Position numbers and translations under genes: made by a program. The notes beneath the pieces were generated by a model, which saw only the letters and a list, made by a program, of their open reading frames with translations, searched no databases and was not told the DNA's origin. From Pengzhenrongella sicca (lineage in GTDB: Bacteria; Actinomycetota; Actinomycetes; Actinomycetales; Cellulomonadaceae): a DNA stretch of 64,000 nt. Location: the NCBI RefSeq assembly GCF_017569225.1, contig NZ_CP071868.1, positions 1,674,001 through 1,738,000 on the forward strand, read 5' to 3'. Below are positions 47,360 to 56,143 of the stretch, in pieces; position 1 is the stretch's first letter; each line of letters begins with the position of its first letter.

Positions 47360-48799
47360 ATGACGATCGACGTCACCACCCCCCGCGCAGCGGGTCAGGA
47401 CGAGCCGAAGTTCCGCACGGAGCGGGACACCATGGGCGAGATCCGGGTCCCGATCCACGCGAAGTACCGCGCGCAGACGCAGCGCGCCATCGAGAACTTT
47501 GAGATCTCCGGGACCGGGCTCTCGCGCCACCACATCGCCGCGCTCGCGCAGATCAAGCGCGCGGCGGCGCTCGCGAACAACGAACGGGGCCTGTTCGACG
47601 AGAAGACCACGGCCGCGATCGTGTTCGCCGCCGACCAGGTCATCGCGGGCCAGTGGGACGCGGACTTCCCGATCGACGTCTTCCAGACCGGGTCCGGCAC
47701 GTCGTCGAACATGAACGCGAACGAGGTCATCGCGACCCTGGCGACCGAGCGGCTGGGCGCTCCCGTGCACCCGAACGACGACGTGAACGCGTCGCAGTCG
47801 TCGAACGACGTGTTCCCCGCGTCGATCCACATCGCCGCGACGCAGGCCGTCGTCTCTGAGCTGCTGCCCGCGCTGGAGCACCTGTCCCAGGCGCTCGCCG
47901 CGAAGTCGACCGAGTTCGCCGACGTCGTGAAGTCCGGGCGCACGCACCTGCAGGACGCGACGCCGGTGACCCTCGGCCAGGAGTTCTCCGGGTACGCCGC
48001 GCAGATCGCCTACGGCGCGGAGCGGCTGACCGGGTCCCTGCCCCGCCTCGCGGAGCTGCCGCTCGGCGGCACCGCCGTCGGCACCGGGTTGAACACCCCG
48101 CCCGGCTTCTCGCCGCGCGTCATCGCGCTGATCGCCGAGCGCACGGGCCTGCCGTTCACGGAGGCGCGCAACCACTTCGAGGCGCAGAGCGCGCAGGACT
48201 CGCTCGTCGAGACCTCGGGCGTGCTGCGGACCGTCGCGATCTCGCTCGTGAAGATCTGCAACGACCTGCGCTGGATGGGCTCGGGCCCGCTGGCCGGCCT
48301 TGGCGAGATCAACCTCCCCGACCTGCAGCCCGGGTCGTCGATCATGCCCGGCAAGGTCAACCCGGTCATCCCCGAGGCCGTCATCCAGGTCGCGGCCCAG
48401 GTCATCGGGAACGACGCGGCCGTCGCGTTCGCGGGTGCCGCCGGCACGTTCGAGCTGATCGTCACGATGCCCGTGATGGCCCGCAACCTGCTCGAGTCGA
48501 TCACGCTGCTCGCCAACGCCGCGACCCACCTCGCCGACAAGTGCGTCGCCGGCATCGAGGCCAACCGCGAGCGCTGCCGCCAGCTCGCCGAGCTGTCGCC
48601 GTCGATCGTGACGCCGCTCAACCGCGTCATCGGGTACGAGTCCGCGACCAAGATCGTCAAGTACGCGATCGCGAACAAGCTCACGATCCGCGAGGCTGTC
48701 ATCGCGCTCGGCTACGTCGAGCGGGGCGAGCTCACGCCCGCCCAGCTCGACACCGCGCTCGACGTGCTCGCGATGACCGTCGCGCCGACGGCGCTCTGA
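47360..48799 (+). CDS. fumC: Fumarate hydratase, class II
   Basis: FumC interconverts malate and fumarate without an iron-sulfur cluster. The 479-residue protein shows [17 protein letters not shown] near residue 115, the [11 protein letters not shown]-like [16 protein letters not shown], and the superfamily signature [11 protein letters not shown] at about 325-335. GAAGGA stands before the ATG. Its stop shares one base with the frdA start. In this operon it would turn imported malate into fumarate for the reductase. Confidence 0.96.
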   Translation: MTIDVTTPRAAGQDEPKFRTERDTMGEIRVPIHAKYRAQTQRAIENFEISGTGLSRHHIAALAQIKRAAALANNERGLFDEKTTAAIVFAADQVIAGQWDADFPIDVFQTGSGTSSNMNANEVIATLATERLGAPVHPNDDVNASQSSNDVFPASIHIAATQAVVSELLPALEHLSQALAAKSTEFADVVKSGRTHLQDATPVTLGQEFSGYAAQIAYGAERLTGSLPRLAELPLGGTAVGTGLNTPPGFSPRVIALIAERTGLPFTEARNHFEAQSAQDSLVETSGVLRTVAISLVKICNDLRWMGSGPLAGLGEINLPDLQPGSSIMPGKVNPVIPEAVIQVAAQVIGNDAAVAFAGAAGTFELIVTMPVMARNLLESITLLANAATHLADKCVAGIEANRERCRQLAELSPSIVTPLNRVIGYESATKIVKYAIANKLTIREAVIALGYVERGELTPAQLDTALDVLAMTVAPTAL

Positions 48800-50634
48800 T
48801 GCAGACGCTGCGCGCAGACATTGCCATCATCGGTGGCGGCGGGGCAGGCCTGCGGGCAGCGATCGCCGCGGCCACCGCGCACCCCGAGATGGACGTCCTG
48901 CTGATCTCCAAGGTCTACCCGATGCGGTCGCACACCGTGGCCGCGGAGGGTGGGGCCGCGGGCGTCGTCGGTGAGGGGGACTCGATCGCCAAGCACTTCG
49001 CGGACACCGTCTCGGGCGGTGACTGGCTGTGCGACCAGGACGTGGTGCAGTACTTCGTCGAGCACGCCGCCGAAGAGATGTACCAGATGGAGCGGTGGGG
49101 CTGCCCGTGGAGCCGGCAGGCCAGCGGAGAGATCGAGGTCCGGCGATTCGGGGGGATGAGCCAGCCGCGTACCTGGTTCGCGGCCGACAAGACCGGGTTC
49201 CACCTCCTGCACACGCTCTTCCAGACGTCGATGCAGTTCTCGAACATCAAGCGGCTCGACGAGCACCTCGCGCTGGAGCTCGTCGTGACCGACGGACGCG
49301 TCGGCGGCGTCGTGACCTACTCGCAGCGCGACGGCTACCCCGTGCTCGTCGAGGCGGGCTCCGTGATCGTCGCGACCGGGGGCGCGGGCCGCATCTACGC
49401 CCAGAACACCAACGGGTCGATCGTCACGGGCGACGGCATGGCCATGGCGTACCGGGCCGGGGTGCCGCTGCGCGACATGGAGTTCGTGCAGTACCACCCG
49501 ACCGGCCTGCCGGGCTCGGGCATCCTCATCACCGAGGGCTGCCGCGGCGAGGGCGGCGTCATGACGAACAAGGACGGGTACCGCTACCTCCAGGACTACG
49601 GGCTGGGCCCCGAGACCCCGATCGGGAGCCCGGAGAACAAGCACATGGAGCTCGGCCCGCGGGACCGGCTCTCGCAGGCGTTCTGGTACGAGCAGCAGGC
49701 GGGGCGCACGATCTCGACCCCGCGCGGCGACGTCGTGAACCTGGACCTGCGCCACCTCGGCGCGGCGTACCTGCACGAGCGGCTCCCGCTGATCTGCGAG
49801 CTCGCGGAGCGCTACATGGGCATCGACCCCGCTAAGGAGCCGATCCCCGTGTGCCCGACGGCGCACTACACGATGGGCGGGATCGCGACCGACGTGACGA
49901 CGTCGACGCAGCTGCCCGGCCTGTACGCCGTGGGCGAGGCCGCGTCGTCGGGCCTGCACGGCGCGAACCGGCTCGGCTCCAACTCCCTCGCCGAGCTGCT
50001 CGTGCTCGGCAAGGTCGCGGGCGAGCAGGCGGCGGAGTTCGCGTGGTCCGAGCCGCTCGCCTCGACGCCAGCCGTGCGGCGCGCGGCCGACGACACGGCG
50101 GCGCGGTACCTGTCGATGATGGGCCGCGGCACCGAGAGCCCGGCGCAGATCCGCACCGAGCTGGGCCGGACGATGGACGACGGCGTCGGCATCTTCCGCA
50201 CGGCGGAGGGCATGTCCGCGACGGCCGCCAAGATCGCCGAGCTCAAGGAGCGCTACACGGACGTCAAGGTGGCCGACACCTGCCCCGTCTACAACACCGA
50301 CTGGTCGTCCGCGGTCGAGCTCGGCGCGATGCTCGACGTCGCCGGCGCGATGGTGCATTCGGCCCTGCGCCGCGAGGAGTCGCGCGGGTCGCACAAGCGG
50401 CTCGACGGCTTCGGCGAACGCGACGACGTGAACTTCCTCGCGCACACCCAGGCCTGGTACGCCGCCGACGGCGCCCCGGCCATCACCTACCAGCCGGTCG
50501 TCATCACGACGTCGCAGCCCGCGAGCCGGGCTTACGGCGCCGCCGGCGTCGCGGCGGCCTCCGCCTCGGCGGCCGGTGCGTCCGCGGCGGCCGGTGCCTC
50601 GACCGACGCGACCACGAACGGAGCCCAGCGATGA
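48799..50634 (+). CDS. frdA: Fumarate reductase/succinate dehydrogenase flavoprotein subunit
   Basis: This subunit reduces fumarate to succinate, or the reverse, on covalent FAD. The 611-residue protein has the N-terminal dinucleotide motif IAIIGGGGAGLRAAIAAA, covalent-FAD His45 in RSHTVAAEGG, and the active-site HPTGLPGSGILITEGCRGEGG (split across residues 234-254). The C terminus ends in an Ala/Ser-rich tail of about 40 residues that is not part of the family core. Four-subunit context with FrdC and FrdD argues for a quinol:fumarate reductase like that of mycobacteria and E. coli, though direction cannot be proved. Confidence 0.93.
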   Translation: MQTLRADIAIIGGGGAGLRAAIAAATAHPEMDVLLISKVYPMRSHTVAAEGGAAGVVGEGDSIAKHFADTVSGGDWLCDQDVVQYFVEHAAEEMYQMERWGCPWSRQASGEIEVRRFGGMSQPRTWFAADKTGFHLLHTLFQTSMQFSNIKRLDEHLALELVVTDGRVGGVVTYSQRDGYPVLVEAGSVIVATGGAGRIYAQNTNGSIVTGDGMAMAYRAGVPLRDMEFVQYHPTGLPGSGILITEGCRGEGGVMTNKDGYRYLQDYGLGPETPIGSPENKHMELGPRDRLSQAFWYEQQAGRTISTPRGDVVNLDLRHLGAAYLHERLPLICELAERYMGIDPAKEPIPVCPTAHYTMGGIATDVTTSTQLPGLYAVGEAASSGLHGANRLGSNSLAELLVLGKVAGEQAAEFAWSEPLASTPAVRRAADDTAARYLSMMGRGTESPAQIRTELGRTMDDGVGIFRTAEGMSATAAKIAELKERYTDVKVADTCPVYNTDWSSAVELGAMLDVAGAMVHSALRREESRGSHKRLDGFGERDDVNFLAHTQAWYAADGAPAITYQPVVITTSQPASRAYGAAGVAAASASAAGASAAAGASTDATTNGAQR

Positions 50635-51476
50635 GCGACGAGAACGCCTGCGGCGCGAGCTGTTCCGGGGGCTGCCAGGACGGCGCGTCCGGGACCTCAG
50701 CGCAGACGCCGGCGGCGGCGTCGACGGTGCTCGGCACGATCACGGTCGAGGTCCAGCGATACCGCCCGGACACGGGCGCGGCGCCGTACCTGCAGCAGTT
50801 CGAGGTGCCCTGGGGCCAGGACACCTCGGTGCTCGACGCGCTGACCTGGATCAAGGACAACCTCGACTCGTCGCTGGCGTTCCGGTGGTCGTGCCAGATG
50901 GCGATCTGCGGCAGCTGCGGGTTCATGCTGAACGGCGTGCCGCGCCTGGGCTGCGAGCACTTCGTGCGCGACTACGCCCCCGGCCCGCTGCGCGTGGAGC
51001 CGCTCGAGAACTTCGCGGTCGAGCGTGACCTCGTCGTCGACCTCGAGCCGTTCATGGGCAAGCTCGCGGCCGTCACGCCGTACCTCGTCCCGGACCCCGA
51101 CGTGCCGCTGGCGGGGCCTGGCAACCTCCAGACGCCGGAGCAGATGCTCGCGTACCACGACTACGCGATGTGCATCAACTGCCTGCTGTGCTACTCGGCC
51201 TGCCCCCAGGTCGGGCTCGCCACGGACTTCCTCGGGCCGGCGGCCGTGACCGCCGCCGTCCGCTACAACCGCGACTCGCGCGACCACGGGGACGCGGTTC
51301 GGCTGCCGATCCTCGACTCCGCAGACGGGCTGTGGCCGTGCACCTTCGTCGGCGCCTGCTCGACCGCCTGCCCCAAGGGCGTCGATCCGGCCGCGGCGAT
51401 CCAGCAGGCCAAGGCCTCCGTCGCGGCGTCGTGGGCCTTCGAGTTCGTCCTTCCCCACCATGGAGCTGACCGATGA
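50631..51476 (+). CDS. frdB: Fumarate reductase iron-sulfur subunit
   Basis: FrdB carries the [2Fe-2S], [4Fe-4S] and [3Fe-4S] clusters between flavin and quinone. In the 281 residues the plant-type ligands are Cys88, Cys93, Cys96 and Cys108 (CQMAICGSCG and later C). The second domain has CINCLLCYSACP and CTFVGACSTACPKGVDP. An unusual 30-residue N-terminal extension contains CGASCSGGC, with Cys7, Cys11 and Cys15 before the normal start of the fold. ATG overlaps the frdA stop by four bases. Confidence 0.94.
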   Translation: MSDENACGASCSGGCQDGASGTSAQTPAAASTVLGTITVEVQRYRPDTGAAPYLQQFEVPWGQDTSVLDALTWIKDNLDSSLAFRWSCQMAICGSCGFMLNGVPRLGCEHFVRDYAPGPLRVEPLENFAVERDLVVDLEPFMGKLAAVTPYLVPDPDVPLAGPGNLQTPEQMLAYHDYAMCINCLLCYSACPQVGLATDFLGPAAVTAAVRYNRDSRDHGDAVRLPILDSADGLWPCTFVGACSTACPKGVDPAAAIQQAKASVAASWAFEFVLPHHGADR

Positions 51477-51913
51477 GCGTCGTGCCGCAGCAGAAGCCCG
51501 CCCCCGCCGAGGGCGGCACCGCGAGTGCGCGGAGGCCGTACCGAGCGCCGATGCGCCGGACGTGGTTCCTGCGCTCGCGCGAGTACCGCGCGTACGCGCT
51601 TCGCGAGGCGTCGAGCGTGGTCGTCGGGTTCTTCGTGTTCGACCTCGTCGTGGGCCTCGTGTCGATGAACCGCGGCCTCGAGAGCTGGCAGTGGTGGGTC
51701 GAGATGCAGACGCGGCCGATCAACCTCGTGCTCACGGCCCTGACGATCGTCATGTCGCTCGTGCACGCGTCGACCTGGTTCCAGGCCACCCCGAAGATCA
51801 TCAAGATCCGGCGCGGCCCGCGGTACGTCGCGGACGGCTGGGTCGTGGCGCAGCACTACGTGCTGCTGGTCGCGTTCGGGGCCGTCGTGTACTTCTGGCT
51901 GGGAGGCCTGTGA
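51473..51913 (+). CDS. frdC: Fumarate reductase membrane anchor subunit C
   Basis: The 146-residue protein has a basic N-terminal segment with RRTWFLRSREYRAYALREAS and three hydrophobic helices (about 47-64, 80-100 and 123-143). The pattern matches FrdC of the four-subunit, haem-poor fumarate reductase type. It anchors FrdAB and helps form the quinol site. It overlaps frdB by four bases and frdD by one. Confidence 0.9.
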   Translation: MSVVPQQKPAPAEGGTASARRPYRAPMRRTWFLRSREYRAYALREASSVVVGFFVFDLVVGLVSMNRGLESWQWWVEMQTRPINLVLTALTIVMSLVHASTWFQATPKIIKIRRGPRYVADGWVVAQHYVLLVAFGAVVYFWLGGL

Positions 51914-52272
51914 TGAAGCAGTGGGAAGGGCGGACGAACGAGCCGCTGCTGTGGTCGCTGTTCGGCGGCGGGGGGATGCTCGCGGTCTTCACGATGCCCG
52001 TGCTCGTCCTCGTGTTCGGCGTGCTCGTGCCGTTCGGCGGGTTCGGAGGGGCGGCGGGTACCTACGAGCGGATGAGCGGCTTCATCACCCACCCGCTCGT
52101 CAGCTTCGGGGTGGCGATCGCGCTCGGGCTCGTCCTGTGGCACTGCTGCCACCGCACGTATCACGCGCTGCACGACCTCGGGCTGAACCCGCCGGAGGTC
52201 GTTCGCGCCGCGATCTACGGCGTCGCGCTCCTGACCCCCGCGATCGGGTACTCGCTGTGCCTTGCGTCATGA
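51913..52272 (+). CDS. frdD: Fumarate reductase membrane anchor subunit D
   Basis: The 119-residue protein begins MKQWEGRTNEPLLWSLFGGG, as FrdD does, and has three helices with WHCCHRTYHALHDLGL between the second and third. His residues there suit the quinol pocket. The presence of separate C and D anchors, rather than one di-haem subunit, sets this complex in the E. coli/mycobacterial FRD class. The end overlaps the Acg-like gene by four bases. Confidence 0.9.
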   Translation: MKQWEGRTNEPLLWSLFGGGGMLAVFTMPVLVLVFGVLVPFGGFGGAAGTYERMSGFITHPLVSFGVAIALGLVLWHCCHRTYHALHDLGLNPPEVVRAAIYGVALLTPAIGYSLCLAS

Positions 52273-53333
52273 CGGCCCGCATCATCGAGATCGCGACGGC
52301 CCGGCGCGTGCGCGGCGCCGTCGCCGATGCGACCCACGCGGCGTCGGTGCACAACAGCCAGCCGTGGCGGTTCGTCGTCGGCCGCTCGCGGGTCGAGCTG
52401 TGGCTCGACCCGCGGAACCGGCCGACGGTGATCGACCCGGAGGGCCGGCTCGCGCTCGCGTCGATCGGCGCGGCCGCGGCCAACCTCGAGCTCGGGCTCC
52501 GCTGCCGGCTCCAGCGGGAGGTCCGGCTCGACCTGCTGCCGGGCGCGGTGGCCGGCCTCGCGCCTCCGGGCGCGGCCGAGGCTCCGGCGAGGAACCCGGT
52601 CGCGATCGCGACGTGGGGCGCGGCCACCAGCGTCGCCACCGCGAGCGAGCTCAAGCTGCACGACGCGATCCCCTCCCGGCACACGACCCGCCAGCCGCTG
52701 TACGGCGGGGTCAGCGCCAGCGCGTGGGAGTTCGTGCACGACGTCGTCGCGCCGGCGCCGCCTGAGGCCGAGGCTGCCATCGGGTCCGCCGCCCCGGTCG
52801 GGTCCGTCCGGCCCGACGACGCGCAGACGGCGATGCTGCTCGACCTCGTCGCCGACGTCGATCGGCGCTGGCGCCACGACGTCGCCTACCTCGCGGAGAT
52901 CGAGCGCTGGTCGCACGCCCGCGCCGGCCGCGGCGTCCCCCGGGGCGCGCACGGACCGCGCGACGCGTCCGGCCGGGTCGCCGCGCGCGACTTCTCGGTC
53001 GGGGTCGCGGGGGACCACTGGCGGCCGGCGGACGCGTACTTCGAGATCAGCCCGCAGCTGCTGGTGATCACGACGCCCGGCGACGACGCCCAGGCGTGGG
53101 TCCGGGCCGGGCATGCGATGCAGCGGGCCATGCTTGCGGCGACCGCGCGCGGGCTCGACGTGGGCGTACTCGGCCAGCTCGTCGAGGACCCGGCCGCGCG
53201 CCGCCGCGCGGGCGTGCTCCTGGGGGTGGACGGATCGACGGTCCAGCAGGTGCTCCGGCTCGGTCGCCCGGGCGCGGACCGCGCTCCCGGCCGCACTCCG
53301 CGCCGCCAGCTCCGCACGGTCATCTCCGGCTGA
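52269..53333 (+). CDS. Acg-family nitroreductase-like flavoprotein
   Basis: The 354-residue protein looks like two degenerate nitroreductase halves, as in mycobacterial Acg. It begins with a helical ATHAASVHNSQPWRFVVG segment, the family N-terminal block, has SRHTTRQPLYGG in the middle and AGHAMQRAMLAATARGLDVGVLGQLVED near the end. In M. tuberculosis Acg belongs to the DosR regulon and binds FMN without clear nitroreductase activity. Here it is translationally coupled to frdABCD (ATG within the frdD stop), a strong link to anaerobic respiration. Confidence 0.85.
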   Translation: MTARIIEIATARRVRGAVADATHAASVHNSQPWRFVVGRSRVELWLDPRNRPTVIDPEGRLALASIGAAAANLELGLRCRLQREVRLDLLPGAVAGLAPPGAAEAPARNPVAIATWGAATSVATASELKLHDAIPSRHTTRQPLYGGVSASAWEFVHDVVAPAPPEAEAAIGSAAPVGSVRPDDAQTAMLLDLVADVDRRWRHDVAYLAEIERWSHARAGRGVPRGAHGPRDASGRVAARDFSVGVAGDHWRPADAYFEISPQLLVITTPGDDAQAWVRAGHAMQRAMLAATARGLDVGVLGQLVEDPAARRRAGVLLGVDGSTVQQVLRLGRPGADRAPGRTPRRQLRTVISG

Positions 53334-53415
53334 CTTCGCGGCGTCCGTTCGCGGCTGACCGTGGCGGACCGCGGCTCGCCCCGCCGGCACGCGTCGGCGC
53401 CGCTACGGTGGCCCG

Positions 53416-54486
53416 ATGGCCCCCACCTCCACCCCCACCTCCACCTCCGCGCCGGTCCTCGGTGTGCTGCTCCCGCGCGACCTGCCGGCCGGAGAGGTCG
53501 TCGCCTACGCCCAGGCGGCCGAGCGCCACGGCTTCGACGAGCTCTGGGTCGTCGAGGACTGCTTCTACCGCGGCGGCATCTCGCAGGCCGCCGTCGTGCT
53601 CGCGACGACGACGTCGATCCGGGTCGGCATCGGGATCCTGCCGGCCGCGGCGCGCAGCCCGGTGTTCACGGCGCTGGAGACCTCGACGCTTGCCGAGCTC
53701 TTCCCGGGCCGGCTGCTGGTCGGGGTCGGTCACGGGATGCCCGGCTGGATGCGCCAGGTCGGGGCGTGGCCGGCCAGCCCGCTCGCGATGCTCGAGGAGC
53801 ACCTCTCGACGCTGCGCGCGCTGCTGCGGGGAGAGCGGCTGACCGTCGCGGGCCGCTACGTCACGCTCGACGACGTCGCCCTCGACCGGCCGCCCGCGGT
53901 GGTCCCGCCGGTGCTCGCCGGCGTGCGCGGTCCGCGCTCGCTCGCGCTGGCCGGGCGCTGCGCCGACGGCACGATCCTCGCCGAGCCGGTGACCCCCGAG
54001 TACCTCGCCGCCGCGCGCGCCCAGATCGCGGCCGGGCAGGCGGGCGGCGCTGGCGATGGCGCTGGCCCTGGCGCTGGCCCTGGCGCTGGCGCGCCGCACA
54101 CCGTGGTCGCGTACGCCGTCGCGGCGGTCGACGACGACCCGGCGCGCGCCCGCGATCTCGCCCGGGGCGCGCTCGAGTGGATCGGCGAACCGGACTGGGC
54201 GCCGCACCTGGCGCCCCTTCCGTTCGCCGCCGAGTTCGCGCGCCTGCGCCGGGGCGCGCCGTCGCGCGCGGCCTTCGCCGCGGCGTTGCCGGACGCGTGG
54301 GTCGACCAGCTCGCGATCGTCGGCACGCCGTCGACCGCCGGCGCGCGCGCGGCCGAGCTGCACCGCGCCGGTGCCGACACGATCGTGCTCATCCCGGTCG
54401 GCGCCGACCCGCACGCCGCGCTCGCCTCGCTCGCGCGCCTGGTGCCGGCCGAGGCGACGAATGGGCTGAATCGGCGCGACATCTGA
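53416..54486 (+). CDS. LLM-class flavin-dependent oxidoreductase
   Basis: The 356-residue protein is a luciferase-like monooxygenase of the F420 or FMN type, a TIM barrel with AQAAERHGFDELWVVEDCFY and TLAELFPGRLLVGVGHGMPGW. A repetitive insert, GAGDGAGPGAGPGAGAP at about residues 214-230, comes from a 12-base DNA repeat near 54046-54100. The N terminus is a Pro/Ser/Thr repeat. The cofactor and substrate are not clear. An 18-base inverted repeat covers the 3' end. Confidence 0.85.
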   Translation: MAPTSTPTSTSAPVLGVLLPRDLPAGEVVAYAQAAERHGFDELWVVEDCFYRGGISQAAVVLATTTSIRVGIGILPAAARSPVFTALETSTLAELFPGRLLVGVGHGMPGWMRQVGAWPASPLAMLEEHLSTLRALLRGERLTVAGRYVTLDDVALDRPPAVVPPVLAGVRGPRSLALAGRCADGTILAEPVTPEYLAAARAQIAAGQAGGAGDGAGPGAGPGAGAPHTVVAYAVAAVDDDPARARDLARGALEWIGEPDWAPHLAPLPFAAEFARLRRGAPSRAAFAAALPDAWVDQLAIVGTPSTAGARAAELHRAGADTIVLIPVGADPHAALASLARLVPAEATNGLNRRDI

Positions 54487-54508
54487 GCACATTCGGCCCA
54501 TTCGTCGC
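54454..54508 (+). terminator. Large hairpin over the LLM gene end
   Basis: The arm at 54454-54471 pairs with 54491-54508 over 18 bases with one G-U pair, around a 19-base loop that holds the stop codon. It would isolate the LLM gene from the fluoride riboswitch unit. Confidence 0.65.
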
Positions 54509-54526
54509 TGGTCGCGGCGGGGGGCT

Positions 54527-54532
54527 TAGAAT
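54527..54532 (+). promoter_or_regulatory. -10 hexamer of the fluoride-responsive unit
   Basis: TAGAAT at 54527-54532 would start transcription near 54539, exactly at the 5' edge of the riboswitch aptamer. The -35 region is GC-rich and not consensus. Confidence 0.55.
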
Positions 54533-54536
54533 TCGG

Positions 54537-54600
54537 CGCGGCAATGGATCCTGCCGGGACCTTCGGTCTGAACCGCCACGTGGCTGATGGTTCCTGTCCT
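54537..54600 (+). promoter_or_regulatory. Fluoride riboswitch (crcB motif)
   Basis: The sequence has the conserved parts of the crcB RNA: GGCAATGGATCCTGCC forming the first loop and stem, a small TTCG-capped hairpin (GGGACCTTCGGTCT), AACCGCC, and the highly conserved GGCTGATGGTTCCTGTCC at the 3' side. It lies 24 bases before the first crcB gene. Binding of fluoride to such aptamers turns on downstream expression. The TTCG tetraloop and invariant segments make the call strong. Confidence 0.9.
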
Positions 54601-54623
54601 TCACCTGGTCGACGGAGCGCGGC

Positions 54624-55055
54624 ATGAGTCCCAGACCGCACCTGCGCCCCGGCCTCGTCGCCCTGGTGGCGGCCGGCGGCGCGGTCGGCACCAGCGCGCG
54701 GTACGGCCTCGCGCTCGCGCTGCCGCACGACGGCGGCTGGCCCGTCGCGACCTTCGTCGCGAACCTCTTCGGGGCGTTCCTGCTCGGCGCGCTGCTCGAG
54801 GCGCTGCTGCGGCGCGGCGCCGAGAGCGTCGGCGGTCGGCGCGCCCGGCTCGGGCTCGGCACCGGGGTGCTCGGCGGGTTCACCACGTTCAGCAGCCTCG
54901 CGCTGGAGACGGACCGGCTCGTGGCGGGCGGCGCGGCCGTGACGGGCGTGACCTACGCGCTCGCGACCGTCGTCGGGGGAGTGCTCACGTGCCTCGCCGG
55001 CGTCGCGCTCGCGGGCGCGCGCCACCGCCGCCGCGGCGGGGGTGGGGCGAGGTGA
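54624..55055 (+). CDS. crcB: Fluoride channel subunit CrcB/Fluc
   Basis: Fluc proteins are small membrane channels that export fluoride as dual-topology dimers. The 143-residue protein has four helices, the ATFVANLFGAFLLGALLE motif with the pore Asn, and GGFTTFSSLALE with the fluoride-track Ser/Thr. GGAG lies six bases before the ATG. It is the first of two crcB genes, overlapping the second by four bases, so the pair likely forms an antiparallel heterodimer. Upstream is the fluoride riboswitch. Confidence 0.93.
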   Translation: MSPRPHLRPGLVALVAAGGAVGTSARYGLALALPHDGGWPVATFVANLFGAFLLGALLEALLRRGAESVGGRRARLGLGTGVLGGFTTFSSLALETDRLVAGGAAVTGVTYALATVVGGVLTCLAGVALAGARHRRRGGGGAR

Positions 55056-55423
55056 CCTTTCTCCTCGTGGCGCTGTGCGGCGGGCTCGGGGCCGCGACCC
55101 GGTTCGTGGTCGACGAGCTCTTCCGCGGTCGGTGGGCGCACGAGTTCCCGGTCGCGACGGTCGCGATCAACGTGTCCGGTTCCGGGCTGCTCGGGCTGCT
55201 CACCGGCGCGAGCCTCTACCTCGACCTGCCATCCGGGTGGCTCCTCGTCGCGGGGACGGGCTTCTGCGGGGGGTACACGACGTTCTCGACGGCGACGGTC
55301 GAGACGGTCCGCCTGGCCCAGGCCGGCGAGTACGGCCTCGCGGCGGCGAACGCGTTCGGCGCGCTCGCGCTCGCGCTCGGCGCCGTCGCGGCCGGCATCG
55401 CCGTCGTGTGGCTGCTCGCCTGA
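55052..55423 (+). CDS. crcB: Fluoride channel subunit CrcB/Fluc, second copy
   Basis: The 123-residue partner has four helices, [17 protein letters not shown] with the pore Asn, and [16 protein letters not shown]. It is shorter than the first copy and lacks its Arg-rich C terminus; the different charge placement fits fixed, opposite orientations in a heterodimer. The GTG start overlaps the first gene's stop. It is followed after 115 bases by inorganic pyrophosphatase. Confidence 0.93.
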   Translation: MTFLLVALCGGLGAATRFVVDELFRGRWAHEFPVATVAINVSGSGLLGLLTGASLYLDLPSGWLLVAGTGFCGGYTTFSTATVETVRLAQAGEYGLAAANAFGALALALGAVAAGIAVVWLLA

Positions 55424-55538
55424 CGCCCGCTGCACCTCGACCGCTCTGCACCCCCGGCGGCTGTTGCCCGCCGGACATCGGGTGCGCAAGACTCCACGTC
55501 AGACCAACGGTGGTCGGCGTGAGGGACGGAGGCGCACG

Positions 55539-56057
55539 GTGGAGTTCGACGTCACGATCGAGATCCCGAAGGGTCAGCGCAACAAGTACGAGATGGACCA
55601 TGCGACCGGGCGGATCCGCCTCGACCGCATGCTGTTCACCTCGACGCGCTACCCGGACGACTACGGCTTCATCGACGGCACCCTGGGCGAGGACGGCGAC
55701 CCGCTCGATGCGCTCGTGCTCCTGGAGGAGCCCACCTTCCCGGGCTGCCTGATCCACGCCCGGGCCATCGGGATGTTCCGCATGCGCGACGAGGCCGGCG
55801 GCGACGACAAGGTGCTGTGCGTGCCGGCCGGCGACCACCGGGCGGACTGGCGCCAGGACATCGACGACGTGTCCGAGTTCCACCGCCTCGAGATCCAGCA
55901 CTTCTTCGAGGTCTACAAGGACCTCGAGCCGGGCAAGTCCGTCGAGGGCGCCCACTGGGAGGGGCGCGCGCAGGCCGAGGCGGAGGTCGAGCGCTCCCGC
56001 CAGCGCGCGATCGACACCGGCTACTACGACAACGCGCACTCGCACACGCAGCACTGA
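55539..56057 (+). CDS. ppa: Inorganic pyrophosphatase, family I
   Basis: PPase splits pyrophosphate and so drives biosynthesis. The 172-residue protein reads [20 protein letters not shown] and [20 protein letters not shown], which hold the metal-binding aspartates. GGAGG lies six bases before the GTG start. The family is classically inhibited by fluoride, so its place right after the fluoride exporters is notable, and read-through from the riboswitch unit is possible. An His-rich tail ends the protein (NAHSHTQH). Confidence 0.95.
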   Translation: MEFDVTIEIPKGQRNKYEMDHATGRIRLDRMLFTSTRYPDDYGFIDGTLGEDGDPLDALVLLEEPTFPGCLIHARAIGMFRMRDEAGGDDKVLCVPAGDHRADWRQDIDDVSEFHRLEIQHFFEVYKDLEPGKSVEGAHWEGRAQAEAEVERSRQRAIDTGYYDNAHSHTQH

Positions 56058-56143
56058 CGTATCTCGCGGCCGCGCGAGCCGCACCTGTGCAGGTGCGACC
56101 GCGGTCCCGCGGCGCGACGCAGCGAGCGGCGAGGAGGCCGGCG

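Noticed and set aside
54046-54100. GGCGCTGGCCCT repeats in the LLM gene as a CRISPR or regulatory array
   Set aside because: They are short in-frame repeats encoding a Gly/Ala/Pro linker without spacers.
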